Part shown: positions 22,062 through 34,888 of the stretch, piece after piece
How the letters are laid out: every line of letters begins with the position of its first letter
Numbering within the stretch: position 1 is the first letter of the stretch
From: Metaphire vulgaris
Taxonomy: Eukaryota; Annelida; Clitellata; Crassiclitellata; Megascolecidae
DNA length: 64,000 bases
NCBI GenBank assembly: GCA_018105865.1
Contig: CM030832.1
Location: forward strand, 15,294,919-15,358,918
Direction: 5' to 3'
Notes under the pieces: model-generated
Seen by the model: the letters and a program-made list of their open reading frames with translations, nothing else
The model's database searches: none
Told to the model about the DNA's origin: nothing
Program-made: the position numbers and the translations under genes

Positions 22062-23291
22062 CAGTGTTGGGCAAATCACAAATCAAATCACATACTCCAA
22101 ATCAAAATCAATTGCAGTTCTTTCAAATCAAATTCATTTTTTCCAAATCAAATCAAAATCACTTTTTATCAAATCTCAAATCAAATCAAATCTTTCAAAA
22201 TACAACATTAACACTATAATTATGACCTTCTGACACATTTTTACGTTATATTAGTGGCAACGTACTGTCAGACTCGGTAGTCACTAGTCACTCAGTAATA
22301 GGCTTTATTTAAGTTTCCCTTTCACACATGGCTTGTGCACTGAGCGTGGTAATGCTAGACTTGCCACTTCCAGCGGTCTCACTTTGTCGTAGTTCTAGAT
22401 CACATTGTTGCTTTCTCAGTAACAAAGATTCAACAGTTGTTGCTGACAACCGATTGCGTCTTGCTGATATAATTGCCCCGGTGATGGAAAACAGCCTCTT
22501 CACACAGCCTGAAGTAAACGGTATGGTAAGCAACTGACGTGCGATATGTCGTAGATTTGGGTAAGCAGACCCTTCAGCTGCCCAGAATACTCTAGGTGCC
22601 ATACTTGTGTCTGTTGGAAGACTCGGGTATTGACTTTCTTCAGTTGATGAAATAGACACCTGTGTAGTGTAGCATCCACAAAAGTGTTTTAAAATACCAC
22701 TTATAACTTGACATTTGAAGTGACTCCTGGCTTTGAGTGCATCCTAACATGACATATCTTGCACAGCATAGACCAGTCATTGTGGCCCTTCTTTCTGTCA
22801 TCAAAGAAGCGACCTAACAATGCATTAATGCTGTTCTCTTCTAAATGACTTGACATCATGATAATGCAATTGCCCAGAATGCAGAAATTTAAAGGCCATC
22901 TTTCCTGGATTCTGCAACCAAACGACATGCGCCTCTCGTGAAATATAAATAACTGCACAAATAACCAAACCACAATGGCTACTACTTCCGGTTTGGTTTG
23001 ATATAATAGTGTTACCACTGTCACAAAAAAACTACTGCCTCTTATCACATTAGCATTTAACTATTGAGTCTAAGTTAGTAAGTTCTCAGTTGACTCTATG
23101 TTTAACTCATAATATCTATATGTACTATAATGGTGATTTGGCTTCCAAATTGAATCGAATCAACTGTACCCAAATCAAATCGAATCAAATAACTGAATTT
23201 TTAAATCAAATCTTTGGCTCTTAAATAAAATCAACCGTAGTGATTTAAATTGTGATTGAATCGAATCGCGATTTGATTTTGCCCAACTCTG
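22062..23291 (-). mobile_element. hAT transposon, internally deleted, with BED and dimerisation remnants
   Basis: TIRs cagtgttgggcaaatca and the inverse tgattttgcccaactctg; TSD gctatact (22054-22061) versus gctatatt (23292-23299). The minus strand holds a BED-finger-like piece in 23048-22701 (GRFFDDRKKGHNDWSMLCKI then CHVRMHSKPG). Downstream in 22659-22309 is the hAT C-terminal dimerisation motif (YPNLRHIARQLLTIPFTSG, ISARRNRLSATTVESLLLRK). The catalytic middle is missing, so the element is non-autonomous. Subterminal AAATCAAATC repeats fill both ends. Confidence 0.88.
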
Positions 23292-23299
23292 GCTATATT

Positions 23300-24708
23300 C
23301 ATTCCCATCTGTGCTGCCTAATGGTGCCAGACATAGATATTAAACCTTCCTCTATCATTGCCACTTAATTAGGTCTCACATATATAATAATTAGACATTG
23401 CTGCCTCCATCATAATGTTGAGAAATACACATTAAGTTTGTTAGAAATTTCTTAATATACCCCGGTAGGTTCCTAAATGTGGGTTTTAGCCAATTTTCTC
23501 ATGACCTTAGGTTAAATTGGAACAGTGTCATTTTAAAAATGTCACTTTGTGGGGACAATCTTTAATATTATTGTAATGGGGTTACTATAACTAAGGTTTG
23601 TATAGTTGTTTTGTGCTTAGATTTTATGAGAGCAGATTTTTACTTTATTAGTGTGCTAGAACAATGCTCAGGTTGATTTGGTTAGAGTTGGCAATTGTTG
23701 ATGCTAGTTGTATGTAGTCATTTACTGGAGTACTCAGTTTAGACTGAATGGCATCACAGCTGGAGCTCTCTGTTATAGTTGTTCTGAGTTGATTTTGATT
23801 ACAGTTGCTGCTTATTTACCGGTATAGTTTAGTTTAGAGGTCATCGAATCAACTGTATTAACTGTTGTGGGAATTAACATGTCAGGCAGTTTAACAAGTT
23901 AAATAAGGCATGAAGAAAACATCATTCTTTCATTGTGCTGTATGCAAAATGGACCTGGCCGTTCTTTAAGTTTAAGTTAACTTTCTGCAACATACCGGTA
24001 ACCAATCCATTCAGCAATCTTTTAGTCTTCTGCTGGATAGAGGAGGTGAAGCAGTGACATATGTCAGTACTTACACTCATGGAGGAGAATAAGTCAAGTC
24101 ATCTTGGTAATCTTTGTCATATGCAGCCTTGTCCATCGTGAAATTAGGGTCCTACAAAAATGACTGAGAGGTTGCTACAGTTGCACCACCATAGAGTGAG
24201 ACAAATTAAGTGGATTAATCAATCATTTCTGTGATTTGGCTATTTGTGTGTTGGTGTTCTTACAGTGTTACACGGCAAGAAGACTGCAATCTATTCAAAG
24301 TTCATTGGATCATGCAGCAACCGAGATATCCAAATTCCCTCATATCTCATCAATACAGAAATCACTATGCTTTTGGAAAATGGTCAAATGTTTTCAGTAC
24401 AGTTAACCAAATTCATCAAAATCTGACTTCTTGTGCAAACTAATAACATCACTGCCTTCACAACTTGCCAGCAGGTATTCCTTAAATCTGTCATAGCTCA
24501 AATTCAAACAAATTCTGTTATTGAATACTTTCATATAGAAAACCTTTTAAACTAAATAAATCAAAAATTTTAAAGCTAAATTTTGATATTCTTAATTGTT
24601 TGAGTAGCAAAGTACTGGTAGTAACCACCCTTTGGCTGTCTTTAATATCTCTTCCATGCTCTTGTTCTAAACCTTTCTCTTCCAAAAGTCACTCTCTCTG
24701 GGCATAAC
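23300..24708. other. Non-coding stretch
   Basis: AT-rich, no recognised gene or repeat end. Two TACCGGTA octamers at 23817 and 23993. Confidence 0.55.
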
Positions 24709-25234
24709 CAGTGATGGGCAACTAACTAAAATACATTAGTTAAACTATAACTAAATTTAAACTAGAAATAAGTACTGTAGTTAATCTTTTAGTTGCAAAC
24801 TAACTTTCTAAAATAGTTAACTAAACTAAAAAATGTAGTTAAACTTTTTGCAACTAATTTTACAAATATTTCCTAAGTATCAGGTTCGTGAAAACATAGA
24901 CGATGCTCACAACATGAACATATTAGTCAATGAACCATTGAAATCATTAATTAATTATTATCTATTTATTATTTAAGTCTTAGTCTAGACTACAAGAACA
25001 CAAGTTTGTCAAGTTTGTTTGGATAAAATGACCCAGAAAAGAATAGATTGAAAGGGGACTGTTATTGAGAATTCGGGACACCAACTAAAAAGTTTTAGTT
25101 GTTAACTAAAATATTTCAGTTAAACTAGCATTTTAACTAAACTATTTATATTTAATTAAACTATGAAGATAACTAACAAAAATAGTTAAACTTTTAGTTA
25201 GTAACTATAATAGTTAACTAGTTGCCCATCACTG
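24709..25234. mobile_element. hAT MITE rich in TAGTTAACTA repeats
   Basis: Starts cagtgatgggcaactaacta, ends in the inverse tagttgcccatcactg. TSD ggcataac (24701-24708) versus gacataac (25235-25242). Both ends carry many AGTTA/TAACT subterminal repeats; no transposase. Confidence 0.85.
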
Positions 25235-25252
25235 GACATAACCTTCCAGTCA

Positions 25253-25303
25253 AAATACCATAGTGCTGTATTGACCCTCACTTGAATTGAATTCAAGATT
25301 TTG
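25253..25303. repeat. Donor arm of a 49-bp inverted duplication
   Basis: Inverse copy at 26458-26506, about one mismatch (block tattgaccctcacttgaa). Confidence 0.85.
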
Positions 25304-26423
25304 GTTATGACTAATCCATACCAAGTAATTAAATTAAGCAAAAAGGACAGACTTCATTCACAGCAAAACATTGAAAACATTCCACAAATGCAGGATATTT
25401 TACTTTATTACTAGCTTACTGGTCTGAGAGGCATTAAAAGCCTGGTTTTGACTGCATTTAAGAGAATATTTAAATTTAATTTTTATAAATTGTTTTATAT
25501 TGTAAACACATGATGGCTTTTGGCTTATGAAGTGATGGATCACTGCATAGCCTGAAGCATCTGACATCCAGCTGTAGGTGGTCACCTGGTTGTTTTCTTT
25601 ATTGCTAATTTGCATTTAATGGGTTATCTCCCTAGCCTTTCAGATAACGTAGATAAGCATAAAATTTAGAGAATGCATTTTGTGGAATGACTTTAAGCAT
25701 TTGTAGGCTAATAATTTGATGCATTCTGTGTGATCATAAATCTTGGCTATTTCATTGGATGCCTTTGTTTGTACTGCATATCTGGGTGAATTTTTCTTAT
25801 TGCTTATTGATCTGGACTATAGTGGTAGGCATCCAGAAGCGTGTTTGATGACTGAGCAGTTTGACTGAAGCTGTGGTGCAAATTCAAAGTAGATGCTTCT
25901 TGATCAATATAGATTTTGTTTTAGTCAAAGTGCTTTTAGAAAGATTATACCTAGCTCGGGCAAACTGAATATGCTTGGCTTTGAAGCATACTGGGGTTAT
26001 TACACTAGTTTTTGCTGTTTCAGGAAAGAGCATTTTCTATGAAATTGATTGTGTCCCATGAGCACCCTAAAGCCAGGCAAATATGCAATGCAATCTAGGT
26101 AGGCAGAGCAAATGCTGCATTCCTGATCCTTTGGGTCCTAATGATGTCTTCCAGTTGACGTGAGTCTTCGTGACAGAGGGCGGATTGAAGCAGGACTTAT
26201 TATTGTAGCTCAGGAGTTCATTACACTGGGTCTATTTTGCTTGTCATTCCCCAATTGGTACAATTTATAAATAAGGTGGTATGGAATTGACCTTCTTTTG
26301 TTTCATTCATTGTGGGCGGAAAGGAAAGAAATTGGATCCATGTATGATTGGACCATCTTTCAATTCATGAATGGTGGATTGTTTTGTGAGAGCATTAGTA
26401 GTTGAGACTGAGAATGAGAGACT

Positions 26424-26520
26424 GAAACTGCACTACTTTACTTGGCACTACTTTACTTAACCAAAATCTTGAATTCAGTTCAAGTGAGGGTCAATACAGC
26501 ACTATGAAACTGCACTACTT
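26424..26520. repeat. Templated inverted insertion between 18-bp direct repeats
   Basis: gaaactgcactactttac occurs at 26424-26441 and 26503-26520. Between the copies lies the 49-bp inverse of 25253-25303. This resembles filler DNA copied during break repair. Confidence 0.75.
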
Positions 26521-26534
26521 TACATTGTGCTCTG

Positions 26535-26714
<180 letters not shown>

Positions 26715-27145
26715 GAGCAAGGCTTAAAGTGGTTCAGTAGGATCTGCCCTGTGTGAGAACCACTGTTGTATCTATCCAAATCTAGTATCCTGTAGTACTG
26801 AGGTTTATTTTGAAATCATTCACACTCCTAGCCACTCCTATCTTCTTGTCTAGTTCATTCCATTTGTTCACCACTCTTGCACTAAAAAGTGTTGTTTGCA
26901 TCTTCTAACCCATTTCTTAAACAGTTTCATTTTGTGTCCTCTGGTTCCATCATACTGCTTCATTGTAAAAAAACCTTTCTCTTGGCATTTCCACTTTGTT
27001 AGTATTTTGTATGTCTCAATTAAATCCCCTCTCGTTCTTCTTCTTTCCAGGGTTGTCAATCCACAGTGTTTTAGCCTTTTCTCATAGTTTAGTTTCTTAT
27101 ACCCGTTGATCATCTTTGTTTCTCTGTGCTGTACTCTTTCTAAAG

Positions 27146-27469
27146 CAGCGGTTCTCAACCTGTGGGTCGTGACCCCAAGGGGGTCGAATGACGATTTGCC
27201 AGGGGGTCGCCGGAGACCTTCAGAAATATAGGGTTGTCCCTTTATTTCAAAATTTACTCATTTTAACATGGAAAAGGCTGATGAGCAAAAAGGTCATCAG
27301 CTAATTTTAAGATGTAAAAAAGGCTGACAAGCAAAAAAAAAGAAAAAAAGGTCGTCAAGAAATTTTATTCTGCAGGGCCCGAATTTCTCTCGGCGGGCCT
27401 GGTTGGGGTCGCCACATCATGGGAATTGAATTAAAAGGGTCGCGGTACTATAAAGGTTGAGAACCGCTG
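27146..27469. mobile_element. SPIN-like hAT MITE, perfect 8-bp TSD
   Basis: TSD ttctaaag (27138-27145, 27470-27477). Ends: cagcggttctcaacctgtgg at the left and aggttgagaaccgctg at the right. From memory, the first 70 or so bases and the last 65 closely resemble SPIN/OposCharlie3 termini (repeated gggtcg / gaccccaa blocks). The middle carries two copies of the TGAYRAGC...GGTCRTCA motif, which I do not know from SPIN. Inserted into the family 7 LINE. Confidence 0.82.
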
Positions 27470-27962
27470 TTCTAAAGTCTCTATGTCTTTCTTCAGGAAT
27501 GGACACCATGCTGCTTGAACACAATACTCTACATTTCTAATACTCTAAACGTGGACATATCAATGTCTTGTAAAGTCTTATTATTACCTGTACATCCTTC
27601 TCTCTGTTCACTACCGTTCTTTTGGTCATACCTAGAATTTTGCTGGCCTTCTTAGCTGCCTCTGCACATTGTCTAAATGGCTTTAAGCTGTTATGCATGA
27701 TGACCTCTAGATCATTCTCCCTGGTTGTGACTTTTAGTCCCTCCCGTCTTTACCACATCATGATCTGCTCCCTTTTTCCAAATATGAACCACAGAACATT
27801 TATCTATATTAAAAGCATTTGCCAGTCCACTGACCACTATTTAGGTCTTAAAATTTTGTAAAATTTTGCCTCTGCTTCACTGCCACTCTGTCCAAACAGT
27901 TTTGTCATCAGCAAATTTTGAAATTTTTAACATTTTATCATCATCAATGTCATTGATACATA

Positions 27963-28218
27963 CAGTGCTTTTTTGTAAAAAAATAGGTGCCGGTACTCAT
28001 GGTGGATTGCCTAACTTTTTCATTACGATTATGTGGTCTGTGGCTAGAATTTAACATAGAAGCGATTTTGGAAGCATAATGATGCATATCATTTATTAAG
28101 TATTTAAAGTTTTTAGCTAAATCCCAACTGCAAAGTCACAAGAAAATTATTTTTTTTCACACCTTGAAAAAAGTTCCGGTACGCCGTACCAGCACGTACC
28201 GTCACAAAAAAAGCCCTG
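27963..28218. mobile_element. hAT MITE, perfect 8-bp TSD
   Basis: TSD gatacata (27955-27962, 28219-28226). TIRs: cagtgcttttttgtaaaaaa and the inverse ttttttgtgac...aaagccctg. GGTACGCCGTACC-type palindrome near the right end. Inserted in the family 7 LINE. Confidence 0.85.
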
Positions 28219-29354
28219 GATACATATTAAAAACAATACAGGTCTCAACACTGAACATTGTGGCACTCTACTTACAGTAAGTCAACAGCCCAATCTGAGT
28301 ACCGGTACTTGCCTCTTATGCCTACCTTTGGTCTTCTGTTCAGAAGCCAATTTTTTATCCAATAAAGAACTCTACCACCAATTCCACTGACCTGAAGCTT
28401 GGCTGCCAGTCTTGAATTAGGTACTTTGTTGAATGCTTTTGCAGAGTCTAGGTATATTACATCAGATGCTTCTCCCTCATTTAGTTTGTCATAAATCTCC
28501 TCTGGAAAGTCCAGTATGTTTGCTAAGCAAGATCTTCCGTTAAGGAACACATGCTGGTTATCCTTTAAAAATCTTGTGTCTCCTAAGATGATCCAATAAC
28601 TTTGCTTTTACTATTTTTTCCAGAACTTTACATAGAATGCAGGTCAAACTCACTGGCCTAAAATTTTCTGGTTCTCCACGGTTACCCTTTTTGAATATAG
28701 GAGTGACTACTGCATCCCTCCAGTCCCTAGGAACTACTCCTGATCTAAATGAACACGTTGAATATTGTGGTTTTTACCTCACTAACCTCATATCTTGCCT
28801 CATACAGAAATTTTGAGTGTATATGATCTATTCCAGGGCTTTTGTCAGATTTCATATGACTAAGAATTTCCAGGACACACTCTTTATTGCAATTTATGTC
28901 TGATAATGCTTCATCTTCCTTTCCACATAATAGTTTAGTGGGCTTTGGTATGTTGGTTGTATATTCCTTTGTGAACACCAATCCAAAGTAATCATTCAGT
29001 ATTTTTGCTGTTTCCATATCTTCCATCAATGTTTCTCCAGAATCATTTATTGACGATCCAACTTTCTTTTTGTTTCCTCTTACTTCTTACATATCCACAA
29101 AACTCTTACTGTTCTCTTTGATATTTTTTAGCTAACTTTTTCTCATACTCTGCAATAGCCACTCTATTTGCTATTATGGGATGAGAATCAAATGTTAGTT
29201 GCATTTTATAGAATTTTAAATCATGTGAATCTCATAATTAAACTTTTTTAATTGAGATTCAAGAAGGTTCAATTTCGGTTAGAGGCATTTACATCTCTCA
29301 GTATTTATACTGATTCATTCAGTTGGTTGAGAAGTCTGCTTTGCAAAATTTAAA

Positions 29355-29525
29355 TGGTAAGTAAGTAAAATCCTATAAATTTATATAGCACTTTGGAAGT
29401 AGTACAGTGTAGCTGCTTATTCTTATGTGCTTAATCTTTCTTGAAATAGGTATAGGCAAGGTGGGTTGTCAGCTAGGCAAAGGTCAGTGTCCATGAGACT
29501 GTGGGTCAGGTTGTTATAGTTATGG
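29355..29525 (-). mobile_element. LINE family 2, 3' end fragment
   Basis: Inverse of the 3' UTR at 13190-13320: shared blocks include cctataaatttatatagc-like and agctgcttattcttatg, starting at gtaagtaagtaaaatcc. Confidence 0.65.
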
Positions 29526-29998
29526 AGGAAATTATTGTTTTGACATAGAAATTTTTGAAGGCATTAGAATATATAATAGTTTTTTATATGAATTCAATCA
29601 GTCTTATGACACTGACAAATTTAATAGGAAGCAGATTACATAATAATGGAAATAAATTGGAATGTATATCAAGTACCGGTAGTTTAAAATTTCAGGAAGG
29701 CACATAAATATTTTTTTAATATTTGAAAATATGAAATCAATCTTACCCATTTACTATGTAGTATATCAAGATGACTTAGATAGACTTTGAGAATGTTATG
29801 CCATTCAATGTTTAGTACAGTAGGTAGGAATAATACTTGCTTTGTGGTGAAATGTCCATTGAATGAAATTTAATTTGCTTATCAGCAAAACTGAAGTCAT
29901 GAACAATTTTGAGCAAACTTGTAGATAGTTTTAAATAGTTGCTTTTTCAGATTGCAGTAGTGTTCAAACAACATCCACCCCAAATTTCAAACCTCCTG

Positions 29999-30231
29999 CA
30001 GTGGCATAGCCAGGATTCTGAAATAGTGGACACTTTAACATTCTCCAGTAAAAGAGTTGATGACCAAAAGAATGCAGTAAACGAGTTCTTGCCACAGTCA
30101 CCCGCTCTCTTTTAATTATAGTATTTATTTACCCCTAAATTTCTTGATAGCTTTGCACAAATCCCATGACTGGTCAAAACCAGAATGGGGACATGCCCCC
30201 CTCCCGTGTCAACCTCGTGGCTATGCCAATG
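29999..30231. mobile_element. hAT MITE (CAGTGGCATAGCC ends)
   Basis: Starts cagtggcatagccagg, ends ctcgtggctatgccaatg. TSD acctcctg versus acttccag, 6 of 8 matching. Same family as 52126-52344. Confidence 0.75.
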
Positions 30232-30740
30232 ACTTCCAGCGGGGAGATCATACAGCGAAAACCAAAACTTTTATCATTTGCCTCAGTCAATGGGGTTATA
30301 CCTCAACCCTGACAGATTAAAAATTGATGGCTTCTTTTATGAGTATCAAAAGAAGAACCAGAAATAATAATCTGCTCCTTGTAGTTGCTGTGAATATGTG
30401 TTAATGACATGGATGACATACCAGTGCTTATATCATGTGTATCGTAAAGTTTTAAACTATACAACAGTCTAATACCTGGCTGTTACCTCTGTACCAAGAA
30501 CAATTTTCAGTTAATTGTTTTCTGTGTAAAATTTTCATAGTCAAATTTTAAACTGCAATTTCCAGTAAGATTTAAAAGAATACTGCTGCTGTTTTATGTC
30601 TTTATTTAGTGTCATAAGTGTTTAATAAAGCCAAAAGGAGAACTACCATATGTTTTAATTATGGAAAATGTCATTTGTGAAAATGCTACCATAGTTATAG
30701 TCACTGCTGCAGACATAATCAAAGGATATTACAGCTTTTT

Positions 30741-30853
<113 letters not shown>

Positions 30854-31075
30854 CCCTCAGTACTTCATTCCCTGAAGGTCTTATAAGAAAAAATTGTTAG
30901 GAGACAAAAAAAGTAACGTGTTAACTCTGGTCGGGTTCTTTGAGGTTGGCCATGGAAAAAGTTTCTCAATAAGATATTGCGTTGAAGCGTTGAATGGCCA
31001 TGGACAAATGCCGGAATAAAAAGTTTTTTCCTTATATCTCCGGTATATATATATATGCATGTGCATGTATAATAG

Positions 31076-31078
<3 letters not shown>

Positions 31079-31144
<66 letters not shown>
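31079..31144. repeat. (TA)n microsatellite
   Basis: About 32 TA units. Together with 30746-30848 it flanks a 230-bp unique segment. Confidence 0.95.
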
Positions 31145-31146
<2 letters not shown>

Positions 31147-32524
31147 ACAGTGGACACCTAAAGCAGCATGTATTATGGTAAATATCAAAAAAGATTGAGA
31201 TTGTGCATTGATTCTTCAATAATTTAGATACCAGTCATGCAGATCTGACAGAATAAATGCAGGAATATTGAATCTTCCTTAGAGCCAATGAATCAGGCTT
31301 TGAAGCATTTGTTTGATGGAAACCTTAGATTAAGATGAAGGATTCAGATGAACAGTTCCCATCTCTTTGTATCATTTCACGTCTGAGTTATTGTTGAGCC
31401 CATCTATTCTGCTTTATCCGTACAATGCAGCACATCTCCGTTGATGTTAACATTTCACAGTTTCTCCTTCACTTCCTTCTCTCTTTGTGAATACATTTGA
31501 TAGATGTTTTTTTCACTTTCTTGTTTTTCCTTTTCATTATGAATTTTTTTGTCTTTTGATATTTTATCTTTAGGACTTCAGTTTCTGCTGAATTTGTTGT
31601 TTCTTTACTTGGGCGTGTTCCACTTGTTTCTTTCCATTTGTGACGGTTTCTTTCATTGTGGAGTTTCCTCATCTGCTTTTGTTTCAGGTGACTGCTCTTT
31701 CCTTATCAATTTGTTATTTATGGCTTAATTTTCTGACGGCTTCTTTGTTCTGTTTGGCTTCTTGTCCTCTATTTTATTTTGACATCATTTCCTTTTCTTA
31801 AATTGTTTTATGCTGTCTGTGCCTATATAGTTTTTCATGAAAATTATGTTCTTAAAATTTGGCGACATTCTTATCTATTTAATGTGCTGCCATCGTTTAT
31901 TCCATATACAGGACCTTTAACACCTATTGAAACAAGAGTTAATGGGTACAGGGTTTTGTTTGCATGGAACAAGTTATCCTGAACCATCAGACAGAGACAA
32001 TCCCACCCCATTTGCAATAATTAAAATGTGAACATTAAAAACATTTCTTAAGATTAATGAATTATTGAAAAGCAAATATGTTAATACTAGCATATAACAA
32101 TACCAGGTTCCTGTCTATAATATACTATTGATTACTGGATGTGTTACATTTATCATGCATCTAATAATGGATGAATAGAATGCATAGCGTAATAAATCAC
32201 TGCATACTTTTTTTGTAATGTGTATCTGCATTAATAGGCTAATTGTTTGGAGTATGACGGTATTAACGGTACTTGCTGTATGGTTTATAATTAACGATCT
32301 TTACTACTTGATTTTTGCTTTGTTGTCATTGCAACTTAGGCAAACCTTTGAATCTTGCTAGTTTTCATAAACAGTAGCTAGGCTCTCCACTTATTGAATT
32401 TACATTTCAATATACCATATCACTAAGTGGCCATTCTTCTCTGGCAACTTGTTTTCAGTCTTCACTGATGTTTCATATAATTGTTAATTTGATTTGTTTA
32501 CTTGACAATTGAAAAATTAATAAA

Positions 32525-32562
<38 letters not shown>

Positions 32563-34888
32563 TGTGTGCTCGTGTGTGCTGTCACTATTTCCAGTCTTTG
32601 GTGCTGCCCTCCCCATTTTGACAATCATAGACTAAGGCAGTAAAATTTCTAGATGGAGCACATCATGTAGACTATGTCATGTTGTCCTAATAATTCCAAT
32701 AATTCCAATATTTGCTTTGCTGTATCTGTCTTTTAAAATTCAGGTGTCCCCACTTTTTTTCACGGTCCGTTGCACAAAATGATAGAGTGGCAATATAGTT
32801 GTGATTCTGTTGACCTTGGTTTGTTTATAAAAGCTTCTGGATATCTGCAAATTGTCTCATTATGACTAGTCATTTAGAGCAGTGGTGCAAGGAAGGGTTT
32901 GTTAGCAACTCTGGTGAGTTCTCTGGTTCTTGAGCCATGCATGTTAATTGGTGAATGGATGAATTAGCATTTCGGAGTCAACAAGTGCAAACTTGTTTGA
33001 ATATAATCAGATTGGCATGGGTCAATTTTGCCCCAGGCCTTTTTATTCACCTGTCCTTGTGTGATTAACCTGCCATTTGGGGTATTTAGAGTATGCTGTG
33101 GAGTATTGAGGAGAGGGCTCTAGCAATAAGCAGGCATGTACTGATGTACTTTGCGTGTCTTCAGTGTGAGATTTTGAAAAACTAGTGTAACGGGTTAAAA
33201 ATTTCATTTGAACTATTGTAATATTGTGAGGAACAAATTGGCATTTGAAGTTTTGCCCTCTTTGACATGGCCTGACAGTAGGAGGCATAAAGAACTGAAG
33301 ATTTATACAAAAATTTTCTGCAGTGACTAATGATAGAAGTAAGAGTAGTTTTCATTTAATTATAGAGGTCTACATTATTAATTAATTATGTTGTTTCTTC
33401 ATTTCTTTCTAAAATAATATTTAAAATCTTTGAGTGTTTAATATTTGTGTACCTTTTCTTTTCGATAAATTGACATCCTCTGATTATGATGGGCCTATAT
33501 GATGTGCATTGTTCATCTGACCTCTTCTGTTTCTATATTATTTTAAAATTAGCCAACTCTAAATAAATACTCTCTGAACTGTTACTTAGTTGTGACTCTC
33601 ATATACCCTGTAGGTGAACTGCATTTATAAATGTAGTTTCCATTCAAACATCCATGTTGTTAAATGTGATTCTGTCAGTTGTTGAATGGCTGCAATCCTT
33701 GTAGAACATATTTATTTAATCACTGAGAACTGTCATTCTGTTAAAGTTATATTTCTTATCTTTCCACTTCCATGAGCAGCAGTCTGGATGAGGTCTTTCA
33801 TTGTGCCAGTTATCAAATTCCAGTTTTAGGTTGTTATAGACTGTTAACAGTGACAAATACGGTAGCTGTATGGTAAGTGACAATTTAACCTTATTAAGAG
33901 ACATACACATTGAACAAAGTGCATAAATGCAACTTTGTTGCAACTTTATTGCAATATCAGTGCGTGAATATTAGAAATAACACTATTTAAAAATGCATCT
34001 TAATCATTGGTTGGGCACCACTCTTGTGAAAATGTGAAGACCTTGTCACTTCATGTGCTTTTAAAGTGTGTTGTAGTGCTATCTCCAGCTGTCCACCTTC
34101 TTTTACCACATTGGAAACTTTCAGTAACTGCTACTTTTGTAGATTCTATTTCTAATGTCTGAATCATCCATCCTTTGCATCAGACTGTTAGTCATTATTT
34201 GTAGCATTGGATTGTTTACACTTGTGACGCATTTGTTTATTTTAATTTTTTCATTGGTCATTTAGCCAAACTCTTATCTCAGTCTATTCCCTTTTATGCA
34301 AAAAGTGTTTCTTTGTGTGCTCTGATATGTTTATGTAGGTGTTAGCCTGTGCTTGTTTAAGAAGATGTAATTTCGTTTCTGGTGGCTACTCAGATTTTGT
34401 TTATAGAAGATGTCTTTGTGATTTTAGGGACCATTTGACCTCTGAATCAGCTGAAATTTTCAAGGCACCAGCTACCTTAACAGTACTTTAGATGGTTACA
34501 CGTGGGACTTAACTCTTCTTTTAGCTTGAGAGTTCAATGAGTTCGTGTCTTGGATTCTTTAATCCTCATGATCTTCTTAACTGTGGATGAGCCTGACTCA
34601 GTTTATTGACAAGCCTTACTCATTCTGAGGGATGTTTTCAAGCCATTAAAAACCCTAGGAGGTTTACTTCAGAGCTAAGTAAAGCTAAGCAAATCCACTT
34701 TGATAGGTACTTGGTATAGGTATTCAGCTGTCTCTGGGATGTGGTAACATTGCACCAGTAAAAGGGAACCCATGAAAATATAGGAAATTGTGCAGTTATT
34801 GGTAGTTTGTTGAAAGCTTGAGAAAATATAAGTTACCATAGTTTTAGTTAATTACATCAAAGAGTCAATTACCGATGACAAATTATAA
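31145..34888. other. Long non-coding stretch
   Basis: AT-rich. Only a (CT)n tract at 32528-32559 and a short CGTGTGTGT run stand out. No exon with conserved residues and no repeat terminus found; consistent with intron. Confidence 0.55.
32528..32559. repeat. (CT)n microsatellite
   Basis: About 16 CT units. Confidence 0.95.

Larger units (their letters stand above)
26715..29165 (-). mobile_element. LINE family 7 (CR1-like), about 2.4 kb, with two hAT insertions
   Basis: Minus-strand order: KLAKNIKENSKSF (about 29140), ILSHMKSDKSPGIDHIHSKF (28860-28800), FLNGRSCLANILDF and DVIYLDSAKAFNKVPNSRL (28550-28400), then ALERVQHRETKMINGYKKL and LTTLERRRTRGDLIETYKIL (27150-27020). This is the collinear RT and tail of a CR1-type LINE. 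The D-K-S-P-G-x-D and Y-L-D-S-A-K-A-F-N motifs are intact enough to recognise, but stops and frameshifts are many. The 3' end, with agaaccactg at 26756-26765, is shared with the copy at 34889-35960. Confidence 0.88.

Noticed and set aside
22036..22233. Plus-strand frames rich in K-S-N-Q-I at 21951-22233
   Set aside because: Translations of the AAATCAAATC subterminal repeats of the hAT at 22062.
31469..31672. Lys-rich minus-strand frame of 67 codons
   Set aside because: Composition bias from TTT/CTT-rich DNA; no domain, no splice context.
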